49,642 bases of DNA from a virus: positions 1 through 49,642 of IMG/VR virus record IMGVR_UViG_3300022187_000045; one strand, written 5' to 3'. Shown here one piece after another: positions 7,601 through 17,157 of the stretch. The position numbers and the translations under genes are program-made. Every line of letters starts with the position of its first letter. Positions within the stretch are counted from its first letter, which is position 1. The notes under the pieces are model-generated. The model was given only the letters and a program-made list of their open reading frames with translations, had not been told where the DNA came from and searched no databases.

Positions 7601-10600
7601 AGAAGTAGAACTTGAAAAATATGTTCATTTTTCATCTTTTAGTGCTTCTGAAGTGGATCTTGTTAATGATAGTATTGGTTTTTCTACTTATCACAAGTTT
7701 AAAAATGGAGAATCTATTCAATATGAAACTTTGGGTCAAGTAGCTATTGCTGGTTTATCGACATCTTCATATTATTTTGTGTCTATTGTTGATAGTTACA
7801 ATGTAAAGTTACACAAATCTCAATCTGATGCTTTAAATAACAGAAATGCGATCAATCTGCATCAAGTTGGAACTGGAAAACACAATTTAAAGTCTACAAA
7901 TAGAAAAAATAGAGTAAAAAGAGTAAATATTTCTCAATCTGGATATAGTTATGAGAAAAAATACAGATCTTGCTCATCATCTGGGATTAGTACATATAAA
8001 AATTTGATTGAAATCAAAGATCATGGATATAAAAGTGGAGAAATAGTCACTTATAATCCAAAAATTGCTCCAGTATCTGGACTTTCATCTGGAACAGACT
8101 ATTATGTACTAAAAAATGACAATGATTCTTTCAGAATATGCAATATTTCAGGAATTTCAACACAAAAGGACATTTTTTATAAGCAGAAAAAGTATATTAA
8201 CTTCGATGGATTTGTAGAAGGCGACCATACTTTCAAATATCAGGATATTGTAGTCACAATTGACGGAAGATCTTCATTAAGTCAGGAAGATCTCAATGTA
8301 GATACAAATGCTAAAATAAGACCCATTTTTAGTGGAGAAATTGATAGTGTTTTTATTGAAAATACTGGTGAAAAGTATGGATCTGAAGTTTCAAACTTTG
8401 TTTCTCAACCAAATATTGATATTTTACAGGGCAGAAATGCTAGATTAAAACCTATTATTAAAAATGGTGAGATTATTTCGGTAATAATCCAAGATCCAGG
8501 AAAAGAATATTATTCTACACCAGATATTTCTATTATTGGTAGTGGAGTTGGTGCAAACTTGATTCCAATCGTGAAAGATGGTTATATTTCTGATATTATA
8601 ATCCAAAATCCTGGAATAGGATATAAATCTGAAGGTACTCAAGCACTTGTAGTCAATAGAGGACGATCTGCTAGTGTTTCTGCAAATATTCAGACTTGGA
8701 GAATAAATCTTGTCGAGAGATATGTTTCGACTGGATTGATTTCGCCAGAAGACTCTTTCTTATATGAAGGAAAAACAAAATCAAGAGGCATTCAATATGT
8801 TCATGCCTATGCACCAAGAAAACTTAGAGAGATTTCTCTTGCTAGTAGATTCTTGAATGGCGTTGAAGTTTTCAATCCAGATTTAGAACTTATTAATGGA
8901 TCCGAATCAGTTTCTTTGTCACATTCACCAATTCTTGGATGGGCATATGACGGAAATCCAATCTATGGTCCCTATGGTTATTCATCACAGACTGGTGGTA
9001 GAATAGTCCAGATGACTTCAGGATATACATTAAGAACTGATCTAAACAAAGACAAAAATAGACCAAATCTAATAGATTTTCCAGCTGGATTCTTTATTGA
9101 AGATTATACGTTTACTGGAAATAGCACATTAGATGAACATAATGGAAGATATTGTGTTACTCCAGAGTATCCAAATGGTGTTTATGCATATTTCTGTACT
9201 ATAAACACTCAAGTTGACGCAAATGGATTATTTAAATCTTATAGAAAACCCGTTTTCCCATATGTTATTGGAGATACATTTGTTTCTTCTCCTACAGAGT
9301 TTAACTTCAAATCAACATCAACTTTAGAATACTTTGATTTAAATACTTCAGATTTGATTAGAAATACTGCCCCATATAGTTTGCTGGCAAATACTATTGA
9401 TTATCCATTTTTAAAATATGATAAAGCGTATAGAAATCAAAACGCAATCGTAAAATCTACAAAGTTTGGATCAGTAACTAGTGTTGGCATTGTTACTGGT
9501 GGTTATAACTATAAAGTTGGAGATAGAGTTGTATTTGATGGGCAAATTGACACCTTTAAAGCAAAAGGTAGGGTTAGTAAAGTAAAAGGAGTAGATATCG
9601 AATCTGTCAGTTTACTTCACAATGAATCGAAAACATGTAATATCATAAAAAATAGTAAACTATTTACTGCATTTACTGCAGACCCACATGGTTATACTAC
9701 TGGGGAAAGTTTATCATTAACATTTAATAATGAGTTATTAACAACAACTGAAATAGATGTTAAGTATAACATAATAACATTAAAGCAAAATCTTGATATT
9801 CCTGCAGTAACTGGAGTTTCTACTCATATTTCTGTTGCAACTTTTTTTGATTCGATTTATCCAAATGATGTTTATCAAAATGGTATTGAAAAAATAAAGA
9901 TTTTAAGAGTAGAACCTAACAAGTCTAGATTATTAGTTCAAAGAGAATATGATGGTTCTATTGGAACATCTCATCAAGCAGCTTCAGGATTTGTTGAAGT
10001 TCCAAGAAAGTTTACCTTTAGTCCACAAAATTCGTTTATAACAACAAGTTTTACAAACTCTCTAGAAAATCCATTATATTTTATCACCTCGGAAGATGTT
10101 GGACTGAATACAGTAACAATCAATATGAGTAATCATCCTCTTGTTACTGGAGATTTGTTGGAGTATTCGAATGAAGGTGGGACTTCTATAACTGTAGAAA
10201 ATGAAAATGGAGCATTCTTACTTTCAGATGCTGAACAGATTTATGCTGTAAAAATAAATAGCAACTCGATTGGTTTGACAACCATATCTTCTGGAATTAG
10301 CACAAATCCACAACTATTAGTATTCACCAATGTTGTGCCAGAGATTCAGAGTTTAACACCAAGATATCCAAATATTTTAGAGTGTGATATTTCAGATGAT
10401 AGGGTATTAGTTACTACAAGTACTCCACATGGTCTTTCTGTTGGAGATAGTTTTGATCTTCATGTAAAATCAGGTATTTCTACAACTTATAAAGTAGAGT
10501 ATAACAAACAAAACAGAGCTGTTATCGTCGGAAGAAGAGATTTTGAGTCTTCTGATGTAAATACTTTAAAGAACTTCATTACAATTAGAAACCATAAGTA

Positions 10601-13600
10601 TCAAAGTGGACAAAAAGTAGTATATCTATCATCCAATCCAGCAATATCTACTGGATTAGAACATGATAAGGCATATTATGTGTCTGCTATCACTCCCGAT
10701 AGAATCAAGTTAGCAGAGCAGAAATACGATGCTCTCTTGGGTATAAACTCTGTAGATATTACAGCATCTCTTGCTGGGTCAATATTACCAATAAATCCAC
10801 CACTAGAAGTTGTAAAATACTCAGATATTATCTTTGATCTTTCCGATTCTTCATTATCAATCGATGATGAAAGAGAAAAAGAAGCATTTGATTTTAGATT
10901 ATATTGGGATCATATGTTAAACCATGAGTTCTATACAAGTGCAGAACAGCGTTCATTTGATCTCACGTATAACGGTTCTATGGGCATCTCAAGTGATGCA
11001 AAAGCAACTTTAAGAAATAGTTCAAATCTACCAAAAGAGATTTATTACAATCTAGTTCCAAAGAAGAGATTTGGAAATAATGTAGAAAATCTTGAACTTT
11101 ATGTTTATGAAAATAGATCGGATGATGGATATATTAATAACTCGATTAACATTATTGATAGTAAGTTTTCCAATACATTTAAAATCAACTCAAAAACATC
11201 AAACACATTTACGGCACCTATGTTTGATGCCCCAGAAAGATATGAATATACTTCTGGTAGAGGGAATGCTCTAAACTATTTCATCAAATCTTCAGTTGTT
11301 GAAGGATCTATTGCTGAAGTTGAGATTCAGTCTAGAGGTGAAGGATATAAGAGTATCCCCAAAATAGATAAGATCGTTTCAGAAAATGGTAGCGGTGCCA
11401 TTCTAAAAGTTGAAAGTGATAATATTGGTCTACCATTAAGTATCGAGTTTGACGATATTGGTTATGATTATTATTCTGATAATACTATTAGACCCTCATC
11501 AAAAACTCCCACAATTATTGAGTTAGATTACTTATCTTCTGTAAAAGAAGTTAAAGTTACCTCACCAGGTAAAAACTATTCTACTGCTCCAGATATCATT
11601 ATTATTGATGGTTTTACGAATAAGTTAGTAGAAGATTTGGAGTTTAAGTATGATATATCTTCAAGAAAAGTTGATATTATCAAAAATACATATAAATTAT
11701 CCGAATATTCTCCAAAAATCCTTACTATAAACAACTCAAATGGCATTGGAATCAATACCATTACATTTAATGATGTCAATAAGCATGTAACCGTAGAACT
11801 TTCTCCAACATATAGTTTCCTACAAGATTTTCCATTTGAGATTGGTGATAAAGTATTAGTTGAAAATGTAAGTGTTGGTATTGCAACTACTGGTACGGGT
11901 TATAACTCAGAAAACTACAACTATACTACATTTACTATTATCGATAGAGATCCTGCCCTTGGTGGTATTGGAGCAACTGTTACATACAGTCTAGAAAATC
12001 TTCTTGGAGATGGAGAATCTCCTGGTAAGTTTAATGTTTTCAACTCGGTAGGGAGAATAGTTCCATTAAAATATTTACCAACTTTTGAAATTGAAACTCA
12101 AAAGACTAAGTTCTTTAGCAATGAACCAGTTGTAGGAACTTCTGGTGCAAAAGGAAATATTCAGAGTATTGATTATGATAGAGATATTATTAAAGTTTAT
12201 ACACTAGATGATTTTAAAGTTGGAGACGTTCTTAGAGGATTAGTTTCTGGAAGAAGATCTAGAGTATTAAAAGTAACCTCAGATGAGATAGATTTTCCAG
12301 TTACTTCTGGATCTGTAGTTAGAAATGGATGGTCAACAAGAAAAGGTTTCTTAAATGATCCAGAGCAGAGAATACATGATAGTGATTACTATCAATATTT
12401 CTCTTATTCTGTAAAATCTGAAGTTGATTATGAAACTTGGAATCCATATGTTTCAAATTTAGTCCATACTGTAGGATTTAAAAAGTTTAGTGATATTTTA
12501 GTTCCATCAGAACCAAACTCTTTTGTGGGAATAGAAACTATTCAATCATCTGGAGATATTAGTGGTATTGCTGATATTCATCGAGTCATTGATATAGATT
12601 GCTACCAAGACTTTGATAGTGTTACAGAAACTACATCTATCATAAATGAGACTAGAAAGTCTAAGGAAGTTATTCTGAGATCTAGACTATTACAAGATTA
12701 TATTGAGTCCGTTGGTAATAGAGTATTAGAACTAGATGATATTTCTTCGGAGTTTAATCAGGCTGTAAGATCTACAAGATATTCAACTATTGATGCATAT
12801 GAAAAAGTCGTTGGATTTAGAAAATACTTTGTTATTGTTGAAAATATTGATAATCCATACGAAAGACAAGCAGGTGTAGTTCTACTACTCTCTGATGGTC
12901 TAACTGTATTTAATGTTGACTATGCAAAATTATTCCCGCAGACAACTATTGGAGATTTTGATGCGGAGATTTCTGGTAATGAAGTTTTATTGAGATTCTT
13001 CCCAATCAGTTATAAAACAACAAACTACTTAGTTTTTGTAACTTCTTTAGAAATCGATGCTTCTACAGTTGGTGTTGGATCAATATCAGAATCAGTTCTT
13101 GGAGATGCTGTTCACATGTATTCTGAGCAGATTCCAAGTATTGGTCCTGGTGAATCTGAGGTCTTCAGATTATCGCTGAATGATACTACTAACAAGTTGA
13201 TTATTCACGTTGGTGCTGACAATGGATATGTACAGACAGAAGAGTTGATTATTACCAATGATGGTACAGATCTATACATAAATGAATATGGATTTTTAAA
13301 TAGTTCTGGTGGTGGTTCTAATAGTACCCCAGGTATCGCCACTTTCACATATTCTATAGATGGATCTGAAATCATTGTAACTGGCGCATTTGACTCACCA
13401 AACTCAAATGATTTCCAAGTGGATGCATCTATTACAGCATTTTCCTCAACAAATACTGGCATAGGAACTGATGCAGTAAATGGTGCGCTACTAGAGACTA
13501 CATATACTTCTTTCCCCGCATCACCAACACCAACAGCAACTACATTATCATCTTTTGGCGGTAGATATGATGCAACTTATATGATTGCTTCTGTACAAGA

Positions 13601-16600
13601 TCTAACTAATGGTACTCACTTTGCAGAAGAGTTCGTTGTAATGTCAACCTGGAATAAACAGGTCGATTATGTTGCTTCTATCGTTTCTAGTGGAACTGAT
13701 ACTGGTATTGGAACATTTGGTGCAATATCTAATGGAGTTACTTGTAGTATAGTCTTTACTCCAGAACCAAACATTGATGTTGACGTTAGAACTTTTGAGT
13801 ACAAGATTGGATACTATGATGAAATAACAACTCCAGAAAAAATCATTGATCTTGGAAACATGAGAGTTGATTCTGGATTTGGCGATTATGAAGGAACTGA
13901 GCTTTCAATCAGAAAATCATTTGAACTGTATCATAAAGAACAACCATTATTCCAAAAAAATATTAATGCTACTCAAGAAAGTGAACTTGACATTGATAAT
14001 AATATCATTAGTACACCTGGACATTATTTTGTTACTGGAGAAGAGTTAGATTATTCATATAGATTCTCTGATGTTGGATTAACTGATAATGCCATTTCTA
14101 TTGCATCTACCACTGTTCCAGGAATAGGTCTTACTGATAAACTACCCACAACGGTATATGCTGTTAAAGTAGATGAGTTAAGTATTCAAGTTGCAGCATC
14201 TGCATCAGATGCATTAGCATTTAATCCAAAAATCTTTGAGTTTGCATCTTTGGGGATTACTACAGATCATAGATTTACATCAAAAAAACAAAATACAAGA
14301 ACTCTGATTAGCTTAGATAATATTGTTCAATCTCCAGTAGTTTCATCTGGAACAACCGCTATATTGGCAATAGATTCAACTCCATTTAATGCTATCCTTG
14401 AGTTTGAAGATGTTGATGGATTCCAAGGTGGAGATCTGATTCAGATTGATGATGAAATCATGAGAATCTTTGTTATTGGATTTAATGATAATCCAAACTT
14501 TGTTTATTGTATAAGAGGATTTATTGGTACTAAGAGGAATACTCATCCAGTTGGAAGTCTAGTAACAAAAGTAACTGCAAACTATAATATAGTTGGTAAT
14601 ACCATTTATTTCCCAGAACCGCCTTTTGGAAATATTCAATTTGAAAACTCTCTCAACAAACCAGATGAAGTTGATTACTTTGGTATTGATGTGAGATCTA
14701 AGTTTAATGGTAGAGTTTTCTTAAGAAGTTCTTCTTCTGGGTCTCAATATGGTCCATATACCAATAACTTTATCTTAGATACAGTATCTGATCAGTTTAA
14801 TGGGTATGATCATGAGTTTGCTATCAAAAGTCTTAGCAATAATGTGACAGGCATTTCATCCCTAAATGCTGCAGTTCTTGTTAATAATGTTTTCCAAATT
14901 CCAGATGGTCCATTTAATAATGGAAACTATTCACTGCTGGAAGTTGGCGGTGAAACTAAAATCAAGTTTACTGGATTTAGTAGCACTAGTTATTATGACA
15001 TTAACCAATCTGGTTTGCCCAGAGGCAGAATCATCCTTTCAGTTGGTTCTACTGCTGGACTTGGTTATCAACCTTTAGTTTCTGCTGGAGGAACCGCTAC
15101 AATATCTGGTACAGGATCAATTTCTAATATTTCTATTGGAAACTCTGGTTCTGGATATAGATCTGGAATCCAAACTCATGTCAAGATTGGTGTTGTAACA
15201 ACATCTTTAGATTCTGATATTGAATATATTGGATTTGCAACTGTTTATAATGGGTCAGTAGTTTCTATTGCTATTACAAATCCAGGAACTGGTTATACCT
15301 CATCAAATCCACCAGAAGTTATATTTGATGATCCAGAACCATATTGGAATATTCCTCTTCAATATCAAGCACCTTCTAGCGGACTTGGAACTGAGGCATA
15401 TGTAGATCTTGTCGTAAGTCAAGACTCTAGTATTTTTAACTTTGAGGTAAGAAACTATGGTTATGGATTTAATGTTCGTGACCTATTAACAGTTCCCGTT
15501 GGTGGTGAGACTGGTATTCCAACTACGTCGGATTATGGTTCATTTGAATACTTCACCATTATTGTGGATCGTTTATATGCAGATGATTTCTCTGCATGGC
15601 ATTTCGGAGAGTTGCAACCTATTGATTCTATTCAAGACCTGATTGACGGAAATAGAAGATTCTTCCCAATCTTTATTAATGGTCAACAAACAACTATTAG
15701 ATCAAAACCAGGATCTGGTATTGAAGTTAAATCTACACTTCTAGTATTTGTAAATGATGTTCTACAAGTTCCAGATGAAGGTTATATCTTTGAAAATGGA
15801 AGCGTTATCGAGTTTCCAGTTCCTTTAGAAATAGGAACAAAGGTAGATATTGTATTTTATAAAGGTTCTGGATCAGTTGACACTAGAAATGTAGATATTG
15901 TTGAATCAGTCGAAGAAGGTGACCTATTTACTATTAATAGCGATAATCCATTATATGCACAAAATGAGCGTCAAGTATCTGATATTGTGAATACAAATAC
16001 AGTTGAAACTATTGCATATCCAGGTCCAGGATTAGATAAAAGCGAATCTATTGTCAGATCTATTGCTCTCTGCCAACAAAAGCATGATATTGCAGTGAAT
16101 GGTAGTTATGTTGGAAAATCTAGATCAAGTTATGAGCCATACATGTCTCCAGTCGCAAAAGTGATTAATAGTGTCAATACAACTTCAACAGATATTTACG
16201 TTGATGGTGTTAAGATTTTCTTTGATGATCTTAGAGAATATTCTACTGATCCAACAAAGAAGCAAACGATAACAGTAGTGTCACAAGAACCCATCGTTTC
16301 AGCTGCTGCAACTGCTATTGTTTCTGCTGCTGGAACTATTACTGGTGTCGTTATTAGTAATAGTGGTCTTGGATATACGTTTGCACCATCTGTATCTATA
16401 CCAAACTCAGATAATCAAACATTTACAAATAAGAATAACTTTTATACTAACCAAACAGTTCTACAAAGTAGTATCACTAATGGATTAGTAGATTCAATAA
16501 CTGTTGTTTCTTCTGGATCTGGGTATACGACAACAAATCCACCACAAGTCATTATTGAGTCTCCTAGAGCATCATATGAAGTTATGGAAAACGTTAGTTA

Positions 16601-17129
16601 TGAAGGAGATTTTGGTGATGTGATTCAGATTAATAATGGAAATACATATCTAGATTTAGATTTATTTGTTCCATTAGATTCATATCTGAGAAATACTGAT
16701 GTTGCTTCTGTTGGAGTTGCATCTACTGGATTATCTGCAGTACAAGTGGGCGATTATTTCATTCTAGAAAATACAAATGTTGGTGATGGAATAACATCTA
16801 AAGATACTTTAGGTGTTGGTAATGTTTCTATTGGTAATAGTTTCTTAGATAATGTTTACCAAGTACAAGCAGTTTCTACAACATCATCTACTGTTCCAGG
16901 GGTAGGTGTTACCTTTATAACCAGAGTGAGAGTAAACGTAGATTCTTCTACAAATAATGCTCCTGTAGGAATAACTACCAGAGCAGGAACTTATACGTGG
17001 GGTAAAATAAGTAATCTAGGGAGAAGAAGACCAATGAGTTTTGCGGTTAATAGCAATCGCTTATCTGGAATAAATACATCACCTGTTGTTGTCAGGAAAA
17101 ATCGTTTAGATTATAGATCATACGTGTAA
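4638..17129 (+). CDS. giant 4163-aa baseplate protein in the gp7 position, with cupredoxin-like and YHYH domains
   Basis: A single uninterrupted frame of 4163 codons between gp6 and gp8, where T4 has gp7 (1032 aa). It is therefore probably a baseplate wedge/periphery protein, but I see no direct sequence similarity to T4 gp7. The N-terminus (residues about 1-330) looks like a wedge-anchoring region (LVPEYVREEYPLLVEFLKEY; FYRSKGSECSFELLFKALYG). A cupredoxin-like domain spans about 700-800 with ligands His739, Cys785, His788 and Met791. A YHYH-type domain lies at about 1430-1550 (WAYDGNPIYGPYGY), with the name-giving histidines replaced (YAYF at 1516-1519). The rest is mostly repeated beta modules: GSGY-type repeats (about 920-990, 1235-1335, 2226-2322, 3490-3615, 3885-3975), HG-x3-GD-type repeats (at least eight) and QIDDE...RG-type repeats. 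The C-terminal ~45 residues are Arg-rich. A likely role is tail-fibre attachment or host recognition. Confidence 0.85.
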   Translation: MEKVSLNSLVENLVPEYVREEYPLLVEFLKEYYISQETSGQSLDLIQNLADYVKIDSLTNLVDSCNLTANVSYYEKDIFVDTTRGFPSSQGLIQINDEVIFYDKAVEDEPIEFVGKIDIGFNEITSTETEDTTSTIGWYVRVYNLDESKFIGEGLVTGNNDGNNIKVNFTPVPSSDIEGYEASDLYICKINRSKFTGCRRGFSGVTGLKDSVTSDKLIFTSTKASKHKNGDVVSNLNNILLKEFFRKIKVQIAPGFENQEFYDEINESTFVKNIKDFYRSKGSECSFELLFKALYGKPVDIVIPSNYLIEPSSSRYSITKNLIVELLEGDPNHLQNRTLYQDTQFNIPNTRGIITKLEKLQKDNKDFYRLYIDSSIEENYDSTYGNFTIHPKTKNTVKIERNQSFIDVDSTIGFPLSGTLVLKDDFNIEYRVEYTSKTSTQFLGCTGLSKDFEENIDINLDAYSYVNTTSGQVKVRVTGVLDNGIETTILPSVKNLKKDDYLPIKTLGAEIKNDPRSSSWIYNVPKTYEVKSIELLDNTDFAYRVYFYEQHDLSVGQNITLDPVSNSSDAYNGTVVEWNNQFSVIVRGSRVFLNENIKYDLKKRLNKSNFDGIINYPADVQNTYYDRKTGDIYVNSQSLPLYRPSFEVEELNVNKRIRAFSGIFKNEDTLNIGKHGFITGDAVVYKPRTTSYVPSYTLDANGVRSYKFINNETGTYENNPTLVLIRGKKYTFRNVMNQHPFRIQVESNGTVSDQYNDGIKNNDVSNGVLVWEVQEDTPDVLYYQCLNHQAMGGVINIIDENQQKSLDIDKGIYFIEKVSPTQIKLYRSRTNILKGQSVSFSGVVIQDTIESYDYVYKNLDSRKIEPQDIIRKIVRHPGNENSNDQSSKITKSGTIGIWRNGIELLNYKSKDFISYGKIKSVDVISKGSGYDVINVPQLRISDSNGSGCVSNISVKGYLSKIDVLDKGFDYIETPVITISGGNGTGAKAEVELEKYVHFSSFSASEVDLVNDSIGFSTYHKFKNGESIQYETLGQVAIAGLSTSSYYFVSIVDSYNVKLHKSQSDALNNRNAINLHQVGTGKHNLKSTNRKNRVKRVNISQSGYSYEKKYRSCSSSGISTYKNLIEIKDHGYKSGEIVTYNPKIAPVSGLSSGTDYYVLKNDNDSFRICNISGISTQKDIFYKQKKYINFDGFVEGDHTFKYQDIVVTIDGRSSLSQEDLNVDTNAKIRPIFSGEIDSVFIENTGEKYGSEVSNFVSQPNIDILQGRNARLKPIIKNGEIISVIIQDPGKEYYSTPDISIIGSGVGANLIPIVKDGYISDIIIQNPGIGYKSEGTQALVVNRGRSASVSANIQTWRINLVERYVSTGLISPEDSFLYEGKTKSRGIQYVHAYAPRKLREISLASRFLNGVEVFNPDLELINGSESVSLSHSPILGWAYDGNPIYGPYGYSSQTGGRIVQMTSGYTLRTDLNKDKNRPNLIDFPAGFFIEDYTFTGNSTLDEHNGRYCVTPEYPNGVYAYFCTINTQVDANGLFKSYRKPVFPYVIGDTFVSSPTEFNFKSTSTLEYFDLNTSDLIRNTAPYSLLANTIDYPFLKYDKAYRNQNAIVKSTKFGSVTSVGIVTGGYNYKVGDRVVFDGQIDTFKAKGRVSKVKGVDIESVSLLHNESKTCNIIKNSKLFTAFTADPHGYTTGESLSLTFNNELLTTTEIDVKYNIITLKQNLDIPAVTGVSTHISVATFFDSIYPNDVYQNGIEKIKILRVEPNKSRLLVQREYDGSIGTSHQAASGFVEVPRKFTFSPQNSFITTSFTNSLENPLYFITSEDVGLNTVTINMSNHPLVTGDLLEYSNEGGTSITVENENGAFLLSDAEQIYAVKINSNSIGLTTISSGISTNPQLLVFTNVVPEIQSLTPRYPNILECDISDDRVLVTTSTPHGLSVGDSFDLHVKSGISTTYKVEYNKQNRAVIVGRRDFESSDVNTLKNFITIRNHKYQSGQKVVYLSSNPAISTGLEHDKAYYVSAITPDRIKLAEQKYDALLGINSVDITASLAGSILPINPPLEVVKYSDIIFDLSDSSLSIDDEREKEAFDFRLYWDHMLNHEFYTSAEQRSFDLTYNGSMGISSDAKATLRNSSNLPKEIYYNLVPKKRFGNNVENLELYVYENRSDDGYINNSINIIDSKFSNTFKINSKTSNTFTAPMFDAPERYEYTSGRGNALNYFIKSSVVEGSIAEVEIQSRGEGYKSIPKIDKIVSENGSGAILKVESDNIGLPLSIEFDDIGYDYYSDNTIRPSSKTPTIIELDYLSSVKEVKVTSPGKNYSTAPDIIIIDGFTNKLVEDLEFKYDISSRKVDIIKNTYKLSEYSPKILTINNSNGIGINTITFNDVNKHVTVELSPTYSFLQDFPFEIGDKVLVENVSVGIATTGTGYNSENYNYTTFTIIDRDPALGGIGATVTYSLENLLGDGESPGKFNVFNSVGRIVPLKYLPTFEIETQKTKFFSNEPVVGTSGAKGNIQSIDYDRDIIKVYTLDDFKVGDVLRGLVSGRRSRVLKVTSDEIDFPVTSGSVVRNGWSTRKGFLNDPEQRIHDSDYYQYFSYSVKSEVDYETWNPYVSNLVHTVGFKKFSDILVPSEPNSFVGIETIQSSGDISGIADIHRVIDIDCYQDFDSVTETTSIINETRKSKEVILRSRLLQDYIESVGNRVLELDDISSEFNQAVRSTRYSTIDAYEKVVGFRKYFVIVENIDNPYERQAGVVLLLSDGLTVFNVDYAKLFPQTTIGDFDAEISGNEVLLRFFPISYKTTNYLVFVTSLEIDASTVGVGSISESVLGDAVHMYSEQIPSIGPGESEVFRLSLNDTTNKLIIHVGADNGYVQTEELIITNDGTDLYINEYGFLNSSGGGSNSTPGIATFTYSIDGSEIIVTGAFDSPNSNDFQVDASITAFSSTNTGIGTDAVNGALLETTYTSFPASPTPTATTLSSFGGRYDATYMIASVQDLTNGTHFAEEFVVMSTWNKQVDYVASIVSSGTDTGIGTFGAISNGVTCSIVFTPEPNIDVDVRTFEYKIGYYDEITTPEKIIDLGNMRVDSGFGDYEGTELSIRKSFELYHKEQPLFQKNINATQESELDIDNNIISTPGHYFVTGEELDYSYRFSDVGLTDNAISIASTTVPGIGLTDKLPTTVYAVKVDELSIQVAASASDALAFNPKIFEFASLGITTDHRFTSKKQNTRTLISLDNIVQSPVVSSGTTAILAIDSTPFNAILEFEDVDGFQGGDLIQIDDEIMRIFVIGFNDNPNFVYCIRGFIGTKRNTHPVGSLVTKVTANYNIVGNTIYFPEPPFGNIQFENSLNKPDEVDYFGIDVRSKFNGRVFLRSSSSGSQYGPYTNNFILDTVSDQFNGYDHEFAIKSLSNNVTGISSLNAAVLVNNVFQIPDGPFNNGNYSLLEVGGETKIKFTGFSSTSYYDINQSGLPRGRIILSVGSTAGLGYQPLVSAGGTATISGTGSISNISIGNSGSGYRSGIQTHVKIGVVTTSLDSDIEYIGFATVYNGSVVSIAITNPGTGYTSSNPPEVIFDDPEPYWNIPLQYQAPSSGLGTEAYVDLVVSQDSSIFNFEVRNYGYGFNVRDLLTVPVGGETGIPTTSDYGSFEYFTIIVDRLYADDFSAWHFGELQPIDSIQDLIDGNRRFFPIFINGQQTTIRSKPGSGIEVKSTLLVFVNDVLQVPDEGYIFENGSVIEFPVPLEIGTKVDIVFYKGSGSVDTRNVDIVESVEEGDLFTINSDNPLYAQNERQVSDIVNTNTVETIAYPGPGLDKSESIVRSIALCQQKHDIAVNGSYVGKSRSSYEPYMSPVAKVINSVNTTSTDIYVDGVKIFFDDLREYSTDPTKKQTITVVSQEPIVSAAATAIVSAAGTITGVVISNSGLGYTFAPSVSIPNSDNQTFTNKNNFYTNQTVLQSSITNGLVDSITVVSSGSGYTTTNPPQVIIESPRASYEVMENVSYEGDFGDVIQINNGNTYLDLDLFVPLDSYLRNTDVASVGVASTGLSAVQVGDYFILENTNVGDGITSKDTLGVGNVSIGNSFLDNVYQVQAVSTTSSTVPGVGVTFITRVRVNVDSSTNNAPVGITTRAGTYTWGKISNLGRRRPMSFAVNSNRLSGINTSPVVVRKNRLDYRSYV

Positions 17130-17133
17130 ACCT

Positions 17134-17141
17134 ACTAAATA
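17134..17141 (+). promoter_or_regulatory. possible late promoter element ACTAAATA before gp8
   Basis: One mismatch to NATAAATA, located in the 28-base gap between the giant gene and gp8, with the ATG 16 bases downstream. Confidence 0.4.
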
Positions 17142-17157
17142 GATAAAAAGTCTACCA

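Noticed and set aside
10253-10260. AATAAATA inside the giant gene as a late promoter
   Set aside because: It is deep in a coding region with no gene start nearby; chance matches are expected in AT-rich DNA.
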